From the NCBI GenBank assembly GCA_048772705.1, contig JBLWGC010000177.1:62001-126000 (forward strand): 64,000 nt of DNA, given 5' to 3'. Each line of letters starts with the position of its first letter. Position 1 is the first letter of the stretch. This document shows positions 1-11,293 of the stretch, piece by piece. The translations under genes and the position numbers were made by a program. The stretch comes from Leidyana gryllorum EB-2025a (Eukaryota; Apicomplexa). The notes below the pieces were generated by a model that was not told the origin of the DNA, did no database searches, and saw nothing but the letters and a program-made list of their open reading frames with translations.

Positions 1-679
1 TCGGGCAGCCGGAGAGTCAATTCTATGTTCAGAATCCCTGGGCGGATCCAAATTATGTGCCAGTCATATCGTGGGGGCCGATTACCCATGTCAAAGCAAC
101 TGACACGACCCATGGGGGCCCAAAATCACGTGACACATCGACGAGGCGCGCCGGGAGTACGCAGTTACTATCGGAGCCGTTTGCGAGAACGGAGGTGAAG
201 GGTGCGAGTACGGAGACAGATGGCGCGAGACGGAGTCTCCGGAAACGTCTGGCGAACAGCATGAGTGGGCTGACGAGGAGTCTGAGTGCGCGGATGTCGC
301 GCAAGAAGGACAGAGCTCCTTCCGAGAAGACTGTCAAGAGACACCGTACGGATGCCGGGGAAAAGCGAAGTGAGCGACTTGGGGGTGAGGCACGCAATTA
401 ATGTGTTTTCGGTGCGCAGGGTTTACAAAGGACTTGAAGCCGGTGATTCTGGGAGGATCTAATGTTGAGCATCGGAGACCACTCGAGCCCGAGTACCGTT
501 ATCCAGTGATATCGAGGGCTATGGCTCAGGACCAATTGAAATTGGGATCGCAGCCGGTGCGTCAGCCGTGGGAAGAAGACACAGAGGCTGACGTGGAGGC
601 GTGGCTGAGGCGGATGAATATGATTGTGGCAGAGAGACGAAAGAGTTTCAGTCAGCTGGACGCGGAGTCATCGTCGTAA
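1..679 (+). CDS. 3' part of unknown basic protein gene (5' end outside window)
   Basis: The reading frame is open from base 3 to the left edge and no in-frame ATG is visible, so the 5' end lies outside the window. One intron is inferred: donor GTGAG at 385 (or equally in phase at 370), acceptor ending at 419. After splicing the frame continues to TAA at 677-679. The visible protein is about 210 residues. Its first part is rich in Arg/Ser/Lys with RSL repeats, and the C-terminus is more acidic (EEDTEADVEAWLRRMN). I recognise no domain and it looks largely disordered. Which of the two donors is used is undecided, because they differ by 15 nt and both keep the frame. Confidence 0.6.
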
Positions 680-769
680 TTGAATGAATGCATCATGTGC
701 TGCGTATGAATGGTGATTTGGGCTCGCATGAGACTCACATGACACATATTCTGTGGCTCAATTCACACA

Positions 770-3000
770 ATGCATTTACCCCCAGTTTACTACGCCTTCA
801 TCTTGGAGTATCTGACTATTGATGAATTCCCTCGATTTCGAGGAGTCTCGAGAAACTGCCGACGGGGAGTCGATCGTCATTTAATAACCCGAAAGATCAA
901 CATCGATAACGACCACGCGAATAGCCCCCAACTATTCGATCTCCGCAATTGGCCGCATATGAATGACTGGCTACGCCGCTCGGCCATTCCCCTCGAAGAG
1001 TTGACACTCCGAGAGGACATGACCTCCCACGGTAGTTGTTGGGACGTCTTTGTCACTTTGGCTCGTGTTGGACTCCCAAACTTGAAGAAACTCACAATGA
1101 CTGTGAGATTCCCAACAAGCTATGACATGACGAGTCTCCTGGAAGTCTCTCTCCCACAACTGACTTACTTCAAGTACGAAGACGCCGACCCCTTCTCGAA
1201 AAAGGTCGCGCCTCTCTGGAGACTCAGCGCGCCCAAACTCAAAAGACTGATCATGTCGGCTACGTGTCTCGACACCATTGATGCAGAACTGGCCAACCCA
1301 TACCGGCGCCAGCTCCGCGGCTTCCGCGGGGGCGAGACACGCAATAAAACCCGTTTCGTCTTTGATCGCAGTTTGATTGATGGCTATGCTGCCTTTATGT
1401 ACAATGACAGAGAACAAGACGTCAGTGTCGCTCGTTGGGACGAAGACGGTCTCACGTTCCGAGCCGAACCCCCAAATGTCCACTCGCCTCTCAGCAGAGA
1501 GGACTCACCCGACTTGCACACCAATCAAGTCTTCGGCCTGGAACTCAAGAGTCCAGAGTATTGGACCAAAGATCCCGAGCGGTGAGTTCTGCGCGGCAAT
1601 CTTCAGTTTGATATATTTTCTTCACTTTCTCCTTCAGAGTAGAAGAAACCCGCATGGGACTCATCACTTATTCGAGAAACTTCAAGTCCTCATGGCACCG
1701 TCCCATAGTCGAGGCCATTATGGACTGCAAAGGAGAATCCGTTCCTGTCACTTGGTGCAGCGGACAGCACTGGAAGTGGCGTGAACTGGCGGAGACGCAT
1801 CAAATTAAGGGTCTATTCGACTGGGTCGATGCTGTCCCGCTCGGTCACTACCTCACTGGCGATGAGGAAATCATAGAGCGGTCTGTCAGACATATGCTGT
1901 ACGTCGGAGACCAATTCCGGAGCCGCCGCTTCAAGTGGAACACTGGGTGGGAGATCGTTATCCCCAATGAGTGCGTCGAGTTTGTCGGAGACGGAGGGAT
2001 TCAAGTCTCAGAAGTCATCTCGCCCTGCCATCCAGAGATGATCCGACTGAAGGCCATCGAGTTGGGGATGCGGACGTGGAGAGCCATCGGCCAAACATCC
2101 GGCCACCCGAGACCCCAGTGGCCCGAGAACTGTTTGGTGATAGTGCGCACTCCCTGGGAATCATTGCCCAAGAATGCCGAGCAAGCAGCCTTACTGGCCA
2201 ACACTATTTCCTTCTGGAAGATCAATCGAATTGTCATTACCGGGAACATAGATAGAACTGTCCCAATATTCTGGACCTATATGGCAATGTACACAGCCAA
2301 AATTCGAGCTCATCAAGAATGCTATCTCTTCCTCCACACTGTCAGCTACTTTCATCCGCTGTGGCTGGAAGTCCTTCGCGAGATGATATCGGGCGATCTC
2401 TCCGAGCCCACCCTCCGGAATATCCTTTCTCACGTCGGGATGCCGGATTTGGAGCGTTACATTCCTCGCCCCCCGCCGCCGGCGACGGTTGAAGAGGGGG
2501 AAGAGGCTCCTGAGAACCCTCCGGATCCGGATCCACGCGACCCCACACTTTACGACAAATGGGCTGAAATTGACCATTTGGTCGCCGAGATACAGAGCCG
2601 TGGACGAAGCGTCGGCAAGTTGGAGGGCCGACAATTAGAGGAGTTCCAAAGATTCTATTCGGCCGCGGCGAGTACGATAAAAAAGGTACCCTTTCTGCAA
2701 GCCCGGGGGGCTGTCTGGCCCCAATACACAGTGGGCAAAATCTCCCTCGGGTCGGAATGGTTTATCCACAACCTTTTGCACGCCGACTCCTTCGATGAGC
2801 TTTCCGGATGGGGCATCCCCGAAGCCTTCCCGAGTTTGTTCTCCGACGAGCTGGAGGCCGGCTTCGCTTTGCCGCCTCCCCCCTCCCCCCGAGACGGAGA
2901 GAATGATCGATTAGACGTCTTTCTCGCAGAGGATCCCCCAGAGGACGGTTTCGCGCCCTTCCAGATGTTTGCTGTAACCATCACTCGCTCCGCGGGCTGA
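770..3000 (+). CDS. F-box-like protein, tandem paralogue 1
   Basis: Exons 770-1581 and 1638-3000 (56-nt intron, phase 2), 724 aa. The ATG at 770 starts directly at an F-box-like helix set (LPPVYYAFILEYL, then FPRFRGVSRNCRR). A poorly conserved LRR-like region with repeated PxLxxL spacing follows. The second half carries a module shared with the three downstream paralogues: INRIVITG...FWTYMAMY near 2225-2295, GKIS...W near 2731-2757, and a C-terminal LSGWGIP near 2800. A proline/acid-rich insertion (near 2470-2545) separates parts of the module. In known families the F-box recruits SKP1 of an SCF ubiquitin ligase, and that role is inferred here. The conserved intron position argues for tandem duplication with the next two genes. 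Confidence 0.72.
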
Positions 3001-3275
3001 TTTCTATTGTCACTGGAACCCTTCTCACAACACTCGTAGACGTGACCTGCCACTCTACACAGACCCTCTGACTCCCACACAGGGAGTCCACGCTGGCATG
3101 TAGAGCCGGAGCGTCCAGCCGGTGGCCACAAGCCAAAGGCTCGGCTCTCATTCTGGGCTGATGCCACCGCCACTTCCTCGCAACAGGGCGTTCCCGAATG
3201 CGGGCAGCTCAGAGATTGTCGTTGTTAGCCCGAATACGTTGAATAAGAATTTGTGCCATTGCAGGGGGAGCCGCG
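3001..3275. other. Intergenic spacer between F-box paralogues 1 and 2
   Basis: This 275-bp spacer has no convincing ORF, tRNA or repeat. A TTGCAG just before 3265 could be the acceptor of a 5'UTR intron of the downstream gene, but no donor can be assigned with confidence. Confidence 0.35.
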
Positions 3276-4920
3276 ATGCAACGGCTGGGAGCTATAATAT
3301 TGGATCAGATATTGGACTACGTGACCACTCTGGATCTTGTGTACCTGAGAGGAGTGTCCAGAGGATGGCTTGAGCACATCGACAACCATCTGGTCTCCAC
3401 CCACCTGGAAGTGGTGTTAGACAGCTCTCTGGCGATCACCGCCAGACGGAGGGCATTCGGGCTGTGGGAGCGGTTTGACGCGTGGCTTTCGCGGTCAGCC
3501 CCGGCCTTACGCCGTGTTGTCGTCAAGACAAATGGCTCCGACGCTGGCAAGCAAGTCCTCTTCAAGGTGATGGCACAAAGAGGTCTCCCGGTGTTGCAGA
3601 GTTTGTCTGTGATGTGGCTGTGCCCGCCAGTGGCCGTTTCTGAGGTGCACAGCTGGAAGCTGCCCGCCTTGGAGTATCTGGAGTTCCTCATTGTTCGCAG
3701 TGACATGACAGTGGATTTAGAGGCGCCTAAATTGGACACCATATTGATCGATGAAAGCTCGCTGCCTTTCCTCCACACAAAGCTGATGGACCCTTTCAGG
3801 AGACGCGAGCGGCCCAATCTGATTCTCTCCGAGGAACCACTGGTCTTCAACGCCAGATTGCACAACGGCTGGGCTCCCTTGTCGGCACTGAACCGCGAGG
3901 TTCGTGGGATCCTCACCGGCTGGGAAAAAGTCCCTCAGTTGAACCAAGGACAGAGTAAGATGCTGGTGCCGTGTCGGCTATGCTGCCCACTTGTCTCAAG
4001 CTGCCAGAGACTTCCGGAGGCTGATGTGTCTGAGGAATCGGTTTTTGAGACAGCGGTGGTCGCCGTGGGTTCTGGAAGCTATGCGTAGTGCTGATGTCGT
4101 AGGACCCCTGGCGGACAGCGAATCCATCATGATCACTCCTGCGTGGTGGGAATGTGCTGACACGGGTGACATCTCGGAGGTACCGTCGTGCATCCGCCGT
4201 CTGCCGTTGATCCCGTATGGCCACCAGCAGTCGTGGAAGAACGCGGACGGGGGCGCGCTGGCGGGTGACCATCCAGCGTCCTTCCAGGAAGGTCTGCTGA
4301 CGAGAGAGCATACGGCATCGTTCGCACTCTGCTCGCAGCGATCGACGATGGACCTTTTCCGGAATGCCAATATCACTCGGATTTTGTTGATCAGAGGGTT
4401 TTCGAGTAGCGAGGAGATTCTCTGGACTTACATTCTGTGTCTCCGTTTACGCCAAGTTGGTCATATTGTTCGAATTTCAATGGCTTGTTGTGGATTCTTT
4501 CCCCGGATATGGAGGAAACTGATACTCGAGATGAGCTCCGGACGGTACAGTGAAGACACCTGGTACGAGGTGCTGAATTACTTGACAATCAAACCATTTG
4601 GGCTGGAAGCTATCGATGCTGAGTACCCCCGCTTGACTGCTCTCGGCAGAGCGTCTCTGAGTCGACGGCAGGGAGTGGGGCCCCGGTGCGGCAACAAACT
4701 TTTCCAGTCGTGGTACAGAGACATGTTGCAGAGCACCTTACCCTCATCTGTAAAGGCAACGGATGTGTATGGGGAGATTGGGGACATAAGGCCGGACTCC
4801 CCCTGGTGGATTTGGAGGATGGCGAGCGGCGACAGAGCGACGTTGTCGAAATGGGGAGTCCCGGATCACCTGCCGTGTCCAGTGGAGGATTGGGAGTGTT
4901 TGTGTGATGTTTGGCCATAA
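3276..4920 (+). CDS. F-box-like protein, tandem paralogue 2
   Basis: Exons 3276-3954 and 4001-4920, 532 aa. The donor is GTAAGA and the acceptor CTCAAG; an acceptor at 4009 also keeps the phase. The N-terminus has an F-box-like segment (LGAIILDQILDYV, LVYLRGVSRGWLEHID). A divergent LRR-like stretch follows, including SAPALRRVVV and RGLPVLQSLSVM. The second exon carries the family module: ITRILLIRG...ILWTYILCL near 4370-4450, GDIR...WWIW near 4780-4810, and LSKWGVP near 4843. It lies 58 bp upstream of paralogue 3. The function is inferred as a substrate-recognition subunit of an SCF-type ligase. The non-CAG acceptor is the weak point of this model. Confidence 0.68.
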
Positions 4921-4978
4921 AAGTTGTTGGTGGATGTGTTAAATTTGCATTGAGATCGATCTTTGTAATTAGAAATCT

Positions 4979-6962
4979 ATGGCATCATTCCTCGCGTTAT
5001 GCCAAATTGTGGACTTTCTGTACCCAAATGAGCTCGTGCGATTCCGACGATTGTCTCGGCGGGCGTATAACTTTGTTGATAACATGTCACGGTCGTCTCA
5101 TGTTGTTATCAGTACGGCTAACAATGTTGCGGGAAGATGGACGAAAATGACAAGATGGTCGAGTTTGATAATGTGGTTGAAGCGTTCCGCCTCGGTGGCG
5201 GAAATATTGGATCTCGAGGGGGCTGGAGATGATGAGTGTCGGGGTCTCTGGTCTGCTTTTAGCATAATGTGTTCCGAAGGAATGCCACGTCTGCGAACCT
5301 TGCGACTACGGTTCGACCTCTCTCCGGTGTCATACGAGTCTCGAATTGAGTGCACTTTACCACGACTCAAATATTTGGAGCTCAACAGCAATAGGCAGCC
5401 ATGTGTACACGCTGATTGTGTATTATTGAGCCTCGATGCCGCGGAACTGGAAACTGTCAAGCTGAGTTTGGGGGAGTTGCATCATGTTGACACCCAATTA
5501 ATCAACGACTTCCGGGATGAGCTCTTGTCTCAAAGGGATTCAGGGATGTGGAAAGCCACAATACTCGTGAACCAAAGGTTCCCTCGAGGCTGGACTGAGC
5601 TCAAACTGCCCTTCTTCTTCTCAGACATTATACACGCATTAGAAAAGGAAGGAATCAAAACCAAGAATCTGCCCCTACCATTCTGGCCCGACCATGTTGA
5701 TCCTGACATCCCAATCCGTCATTGGCAGTGCCGTGAAAGGTGAGCCGCTTTCAACACCTCCCTCCCCTCAGCCAACCCTGTCATGTGGCCTCTTTGTTTC
5801 CAACAGAGACATCAAACAAGTACAATTTTATGTGTTCGAGTACTCTCGAAGATTGTGGCAATCTCATTGTCCTTCAGTGATCCAAGCTATCCACGACCAT
5901 TGCGACAAAATCTCAATTCCACAGAGGCCACAGTGTCGGCCTCAGCCCTGGCTGCACTTTGCAACTTCTGGCGACCTTTCGAATCTTCCTCCATGGCTCA
6001 AAACGCTACCGGTGGTATCGCACTCCCACCAGCCGCACTTTGACTGGACCAAATGTGTCCGATGGACGAGCCATCACGGTCGCCATTTGAACATTGAGCA
6101 TTCTCAAGTGCAAACCTTCATTGGTGTTATGAGCTTCGCTCCCACTGGTCTGCATCAGTGGCCTGACTTTGAGGCCTTGAGCGATCTGCGAGCGATCGAG
6201 ATGAGTTCGAAGGCTTGGCGGCTATTGTCCGAGTGTCTACACGGCAAACGTATCAATTGGCCTCCGTCAACTAGCAGTATTATTCTCAAGGGTTCAGCAA
6301 CCCAATTCCCCACTGACGGAGTGAGCGCAATCGAGTTTCTGACTTCAATTCGTCTATGCCGAATCAATCATCTGGTCCTAACTGGCGACTTGGCTCACTC
6401 CTGGACAATATTCTGGGTATATTTGATCGCCTATACGCTCCACAGGCAAGACAATGTCACACTTCGACTCACACAACACACCGTACGGTACTTCCCGCGT
6501 GTGTGGAGACGGCTGCTCTTGGAGCTGGCCTCTGGCGACTTCACCCAAGACACTTTACGCTCTGTCCTGATCTACTGTGGCGTAAAGGAGGTGGAAGACT
6601 GGTTGCCGATGACCAGATCTATGGACGAATTGGAGAGCCACTGGCAAAGTTTGGGACTTTTTCTGAGGGCCACTCACGTAGAATCACGAGATGTGGGCGC
6701 GATATCATCTGACGATTACCGAGGCGAGTTTGAGGACTGGTACAAGCAGCTCCTCCAAGAGACGTTGCCAGATGTACTGGAAAAGTGCCAAATGAGCTCG
6801 TCTTCAGAAGTGTTGGAAATTGGCAGGATTTCCTTGACCTCGACTTGGTATCTGCAGCGACTGTTTTCCGGTGCTCTGAGTGAACTCGCGGCCTGGGGAA
6901 TCCCCCTTACACTCCCAACTGTTCTTCCTTTGTCGTATATTGAGAAGCAAGAAGGTGTGTAA
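4979..6962 (+). CDS. F-box-like protein, tandem paralogue 3
   Basis: Exons 4979-5739 and 5807-6962 (67-nt intron, phase 2), 638 aa. The F-box-like start is LALCQIVDFLYPNELVRFRR. LRR-like segments follow (MPRLRTLRLRF, LPRLKYLELN). The intron sits at the same place and phase as in paralogue 1. The shared module is clear: INHLVLTG...FWVYLIAYTL near 6361-6440, GRIS...WYLQRL near 6822-6850, and LAAWGIP near 6882. It closely resembles the other three members in architecture. I infer an F-box adaptor role; the substrate is unknown. Confidence 0.7.
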
Positions 6963-7249
6963 TTAGTAAGTACCCTCCCTTTACTGCCTATGATGTCCAG
7001 ATCACCGGCGTATTGGACCGTAATCTACCGATAATGCGCGACCATCTATGAATTGGTGTTCTGTTTGTTGTGTAATGCGATTGTTTGATGAAAAGGTTTC
7101 TGTTTGTTTGTAAGGTGTTCCATACATAAGCACCACCCGATTAACCTATTCCGTCTCGGTAACCACAGTGGTGATTCAGTGATCCAACTCGCTTCAATTC
7201 GATATTCTTGACATCCAGAGCTCTCACAAGCACAACTCCAGCTTCAGCA
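6963..7249. other. Intergenic spacer upstream of F-box paralogue 4
   Basis: This 287-bp spacer is T-rich. The frame of the downstream ORF extends up to 7208 only through a TTG codon, and no ATG precedes 7250. I see no RNA gene or repeat here. Confidence 0.35.
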
Positions 7250-10200
7250 ATGCCGACCCGACAGACTATCTTCCGTTCCGGCAGAACGCTGCCGCTCCAC
7301 AGCAGCGTTATAATCGATTTCATCGAACAGGAAGTCCAACACATCAACGAAGAAGGACTTCCCCGCCCAGACGACCCGTTTGGGCTCGGTGACATAGTGA
7401 CAGGGAAGCGCAACAGCTTTGCTAACCGCGTTGACCTGTCACTAGACATTTTCGACGCGTTCGACGCCAACCATCCCCAAATCCCTATAGCGCAGCTAGT
7501 AGCGGACCAAAGGGCGGCGCGTCGACCGGTCTTGGACCCAGATCGTCCAGAGATCTCGAAAGAGATACTTCGCCTGGACGAACTGTGGCAGATGGATCTC
7601 AACATGTCAGGAGAACCTTCACCCGAACTCCTGACAAGTGAGTCCAGCAAAGAAGCAGAAAACGATGGCGACGAAGATGTCACGAAAGGTGGTTGCGCAA
7701 TGGTTCTGAAATCTGTGGGAAAACTCCGCATACTCAAACAGCCATTCATACGCTGGTTTGTGCACAGCAAACGCGTGCAGACAAGTTCGTGCTCAGACAA
7801 TCTGGGTACATCAAGTGCTGATTTACACAAAACGCTCATTCCAGACATGACTTCTTCCGTCATGCCAAACCAGATCAATCCGACGCTCACCACTCCTGAG
7901 CCCCTTTTAGCCCGCCCAAAAGCCAGCAAGCACCACAGCCCGCTCCAGAAGCTGCTTACGCCTTCGAAATGGGTTTGGTCACGGCTCAGATCTCACAAGC
8001 GTCATCGTTCCGCACGTGGGGACAGCACGGCCTCGTCAAATCCGCAGCAAACTCCCCAGCCTACTACAGTCACGGTTGATCCGGCCAAGAATACTTTGTC
8101 ACCAGCCAAGGAGGGTACAGACACGGCATTAGGTACAGCTGCGGTTGCATCGCGATCAGCTCATTCCGTTTCGCGAAAAGCTTCGTCCGCTGAAGCAGCC
8201 GACGCTTCGGCCTCGGACGTCTCCGTCCCTGACGCCCAAGGCGCTTCTGCCTCTGACGTCTCTGACAACGAGTCTGTCCCGGCCATTACCGTCGCCGAGC
8301 AGCCACGAGCCGAGCCCTCTGCTACCTCGCAGGTGTCTGATTCTGAGCCGTGTTCACCCAGAGAAGATGCTGTTGCTGAACGAATGCGGGAGTATGCTGA
8401 TGTTGTGGCTGAAATTCCCGAAGCTCGATATCTGGCCAGGGAGTTGGCGGAATCTGGTCCCCGAGTTAAGTTAGATCATAAACCCTTCAAGTACCGCGGG
8501 CCTTACGAAGAGCCCCGATTCTACACACCCGCAATGGGTTCCTGCCCGTCCCCCCGAGACGAAGACGACACTTTATATGACAGGCCTCGATTTGATTATA
8601 AGGAGAAATACCTCGCCAGATTGATTGAACGGCGTACTGCTGGTCCGGGCGACAGCCCAGAGATCTTTGAGCGACCCTTTGTACCGACCCGAGGGATCCA
8701 AGGTCCCGATATCCTAAGTTCGGGCGGAGTTCTGCAACCGTTTCCGAGAGGGGCGACCCCGGGTAGCTTCCCCGAGCTCACACTTGTTACTCCCTATTGG
8801 TTCCGCGACGTTGTCAATTTCCGCCGCCAGGATCCTCGGCTATTCGCCGGGATGACGCAGGGCGAGTTTGCGCAATTGTACCCCGCCTTGAAGGCCGAGC
8901 TCTTTCCGGGAATGATCGTTGAAGCTTTCCCCGAGACCCTGGCATTGAGTTCCTGCGGGTCCGGCATTCGATTGAAGCGCGGGGTTTCCCCCTTCCCAGG
9001 CATTATTCCCCGCCGCAAGGTGGCTCGAGCCTTCCATAGACTTCCTGTCAAGTTGGTCACCCACATCTGCGAGTTCCTTCTGCCCGAACACCTGCCCCGT
9101 TTGCGAGGTGTTTCCAAGGAGTGGCGGACGATTATCGATCAATCGGTCGCGAATGACCGCATTGTATGCGATAGTCTAAATAACCTGCTCCGCCAGTGGA
9201 AGATCTGGTCGCATTGGAACACCCAAATATTGTGGAGTCAACGCTCTGCTGCCTTGGCCACGGAGGCCAGGTTCAGAACGCACCCACTGGTGGCATCGTA
9301 TCTCCAGGAACTCATTGACTTTCACGCTGAAGGAGGTGCGGATGTGCTCGAAAAGCTCGTTGTGACCGGGGCTATCGGCTCCGAAGTCAAATCTGACACA
9401 TCGATGAGCGCGCTCAAAACGCTTATTATCCGATACTTCCGCCCTCTTAGACAGACCACTGCGCCCTGGAAGTTCAAAATGATCTGCCCGAACCTTCAAA
9501 CCATAGTGTTCCCGGGGGCCGACTTGCGCAACATTGACATGGCTCTCGTGAAACCGTTCCAGAAACGTGAGGTTCTCGAGTTCATCAACAGGCCACTGAG
9601 ACGCCACATTATGGATCCGATGGTGACTGTCCGTACCATTTACATGCTGGTAGACAGGGATCTCGGCGGACCGGGAAAGCCCGACTACACACTCTTACAG
9701 GCGACTTTCCCCTCGAACGCCACGTGGAACGAACCCATATGTCTACCCCCATCTGAGTGGAAGGATCAGCGGATGCTCTACGGCACATTGACCCCGCCAA
9801 AGGATCTTTTCGGGTCCGGAGCCGAGGAACAGTTGAAGAACAAATCATTGACTATCGATGAGAAATACGAAGTCGTCAAGGAGTGGGGCGCCGAGAAGTG
9901 GATCGAGTGGCCCTCCAAACTCACCCACGTCGTACCCTTCCTCCGGAAAAACACGGAGAGAATGAAAGCATTGTTCCCTCTGAGCACTCTGAAAGCCATC
10001 CCCGAAGTCCTCGTCCCCGTCAAAGTCTTCGATACGTGGCAGGTGCCCAGCAAGACCTGGAGAGAGCAGTTCAGCTTCACCACCGTCAAGAAAGTCCCAA
10101 GCTGGGTGTCGACTTTGCCCGTGGCGCCCATCAAATTGCTTCCCGTTGGACAGTGCGTTGCGGAGTACACAGAAAGGCCGTACATGTCCACCCGCTGGGC

Positions 10201-11293
10201 CGATGAACTGTACTTTAGCGATGCCACTGTGGGTGGCCTCGAAATACTCGACAGAGTCTTCGACATGACCAAACTCATCTCCATCGACGTCACCATGGAA
10301 ACCTGGGAAAGACTCAGATGTCTCAACATTGAGAAGAACGGCCGCAACACACCCTTCCTGCCAAATGTTCAGTACAAAACCCTTCGTATAACCACAGTGG
10401 ATACTGTACCGGCCACCCCTCAGCACGTCTTCAAAGTCGTCAACCTGATGAGAGAAATGAAGATCAACCAAATCCTCCTCACCGCCGCTCCCGTCTCCTC
10501 CATCCACTGGTTCTGGTTGTATGTGACTCTCTTCCTTTACAACTGGCACAACCAGAAAGACTCGCTGTCGCCCGAGTTCGACCGCTTACTCGACCTGGCG
10601 CGCGACTATCAAGTGGAGGCAGGACTCTGCGCCCCCGTCAAGTCCAACCCCGTCTATACCAGGTGGCAGAAACTGCACCGGAAATTCCAGACATACTATC
10701 ATGGCGCCGAGTATCACGAGACATTGAAACGTGAAGCCTTCCACGCTGCCAGAGAGGCTCATCGGCGTACCTCAAAACACTATTGCCATCTCACCATCCG
10801 TGGCACCTATTACTGGACGGAACTGTGGCGACAACCCATATTCGAAATGATCTGCGGCGTATTCAGTTCTCACACCATGTCCAAGATTATCAGCACAATG
10901 GAGGTCGACGAAATCGCCGGTCAAAACTTCCTTGACTATCACTGCCATGAGAAAATCCTCAGAATTGCCCATCTCACTGGAATGGCCTTCGGCCACAGAA
11001 ACGTTGAAGAAGGCCAACACATTGGTGCGCGGTGCTCAGAAAATACCGAAGAATGGGATCGCTACCTTCTCACTCTTCGCAATGTATCCCACCCCATATT
11101 CTTCCCCACCAATGCGTCCAAGCGTCTAAGCCGGGAATTCGGCCGTGACAATTATGCCATCGTCATTGGTGAAATCAGCGCCTATCATTCCTGGTACTAC
11201 AGGAGAATCACGGATCCTGACACCAAAGGACGTGAGCTCAACGATTGGAACGTTCCTGTCATCCTCCCCTCGGTCCTCCCTGATATGCTCTAA
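7250..11293 (+). CDS. F-box-like protein with long N-terminal extension, tandem paralogue 4
   Basis: A single exon of 1347 aa; 7250 is the first ATG in the frame. Residues 1-600 are mostly Ser/Ala/Pro/acid-rich and probably disordered, with repeated SASDVS and SDSEP motifs and a more ordered PYWFRDVVNFRRQDPRL region. The F-box lies near residues 597-640 (FHRLPVKLVTHICEFL, LPRLRGVSKEW) and is the best match in the cluster. The rest matches paralogues 1-3: INQILLTA...FWLYVTLFLY near 10466-10545, GEIS...WYY near 11166-11195, and LNDWNVP near 11239. Unlike its neighbours it has no intron. This suggests a retained processed copy, or intron loss, fused to a new N-terminus. Confidence 0.75.
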   Translation: MPTRQTIFRSGRTLPLHSSVIIDFIEQEVQHINEEGLPRPDDPFGLGDIVTGKRNSFANRVDLSLDIFDAFDANHPQIPIAQLVADQRAARRPVLDPDRPEISKEILRLDELWQMDLNMSGEPSPELLTSESSKEAENDGDEDVTKGGCAMVLKSVGKLRILKQPFIRWFVHSKRVQTSSCSDNLGTSSADLHKTLIPDMTSSVMPNQINPTLTTPEPLLARPKASKHHSPLQKLLTPSKWVWSRLRSHKRHRSARGDSTASSNPQQTPQPTTVTVDPAKNTLSPAKEGTDTALGTAAVASRSAHSVSRKASSAEAADASASDVSVPDAQGASASDVSDNESVPAITVAEQPRAEPSATSQVSDSEPCSPREDAVAERMREYADVVAEIPEARYLARELAESGPRVKLDHKPFKYRGPYEEPRFYTPAMGSCPSPRDEDDTLYDRPRFDYKEKYLARLIERRTAGPGDSPEIFERPFVPTRGIQGPDILSSGGVLQPFPRGATPGSFPELTLVTPYWFRDVVNFRRQDPRLFAGMTQGEFAQLYPALKAELFPGMIVEAFPETLALSSCGSGIRLKRGVSPFPGIIPRRKVARAFHRLPVKLVTHICEFLLPEHLPRLRGVSKEWRTIIDQSVANDRIVCDSLNNLLRQWKIWSHWNTQILWSQRSAALATEARFRTHPLVASYLQELIDFHAEGGADVLEKLVVTGAIGSEVKSDTSMSALKTLIIRYFRPLRQTTAPWKFKMICPNLQTIVFPGADLRNIDMALVKPFQKREVLEFINRPLRRHIMDPMVTVRTIYMLVDRDLGGPGKPDYTLLQATFPSNATWNEPICLPPSEWKDQRMLYGTLTPPKDLFGSGAEEQLKNKSLTIDEKYEVVKEWGAEKWIEWPSKLTHVVPFLRKNTERMKALFPLSTLKAIPEVLVPVKVFDTWQVPSKTWREQFSFTTVKKVPSWVSTLPVAPIKLLPVGQCVAEYTERPYMSTRWADELYFSDATVGGLEILDRVFDMTKLISIDVTMETWERLRCLNIEKNGRNTPFLPNVQYKTLRITTVDTVPATPQHVFKVVNLMREMKINQILLTAAPVSSIHWFWLYVTLFLYNWHNQKDSLSPEFDRLLDLARDYQVEAGLCAPVKSNPVYTRWQKLHRKFQTYYHGAEYHETLKREAFHAAREAHRRTSKHYCHLTIRGTYYWTELWRQPIFEMICGVFSSHTMSKIISTMEVDEIAGQNFLDYHCHEKILRIAHLTGMAFGHRNVEEGQHIGARCSENTEEWDRYLLTLRNVSHPIFFPTNASKRLSREFGRDNYAIVIGEISAYHSWYYRRITDPDTKGRELNDWNVPVILPSVLPDML

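Noticed and set aside
7141-7929. 262-residue minus-strand ORF antisense to F-box paralogue 4
   Set aside because: Ser/Arg-rich shadow frame with no ATG-centred homology; the plus strand encodes the family protein.
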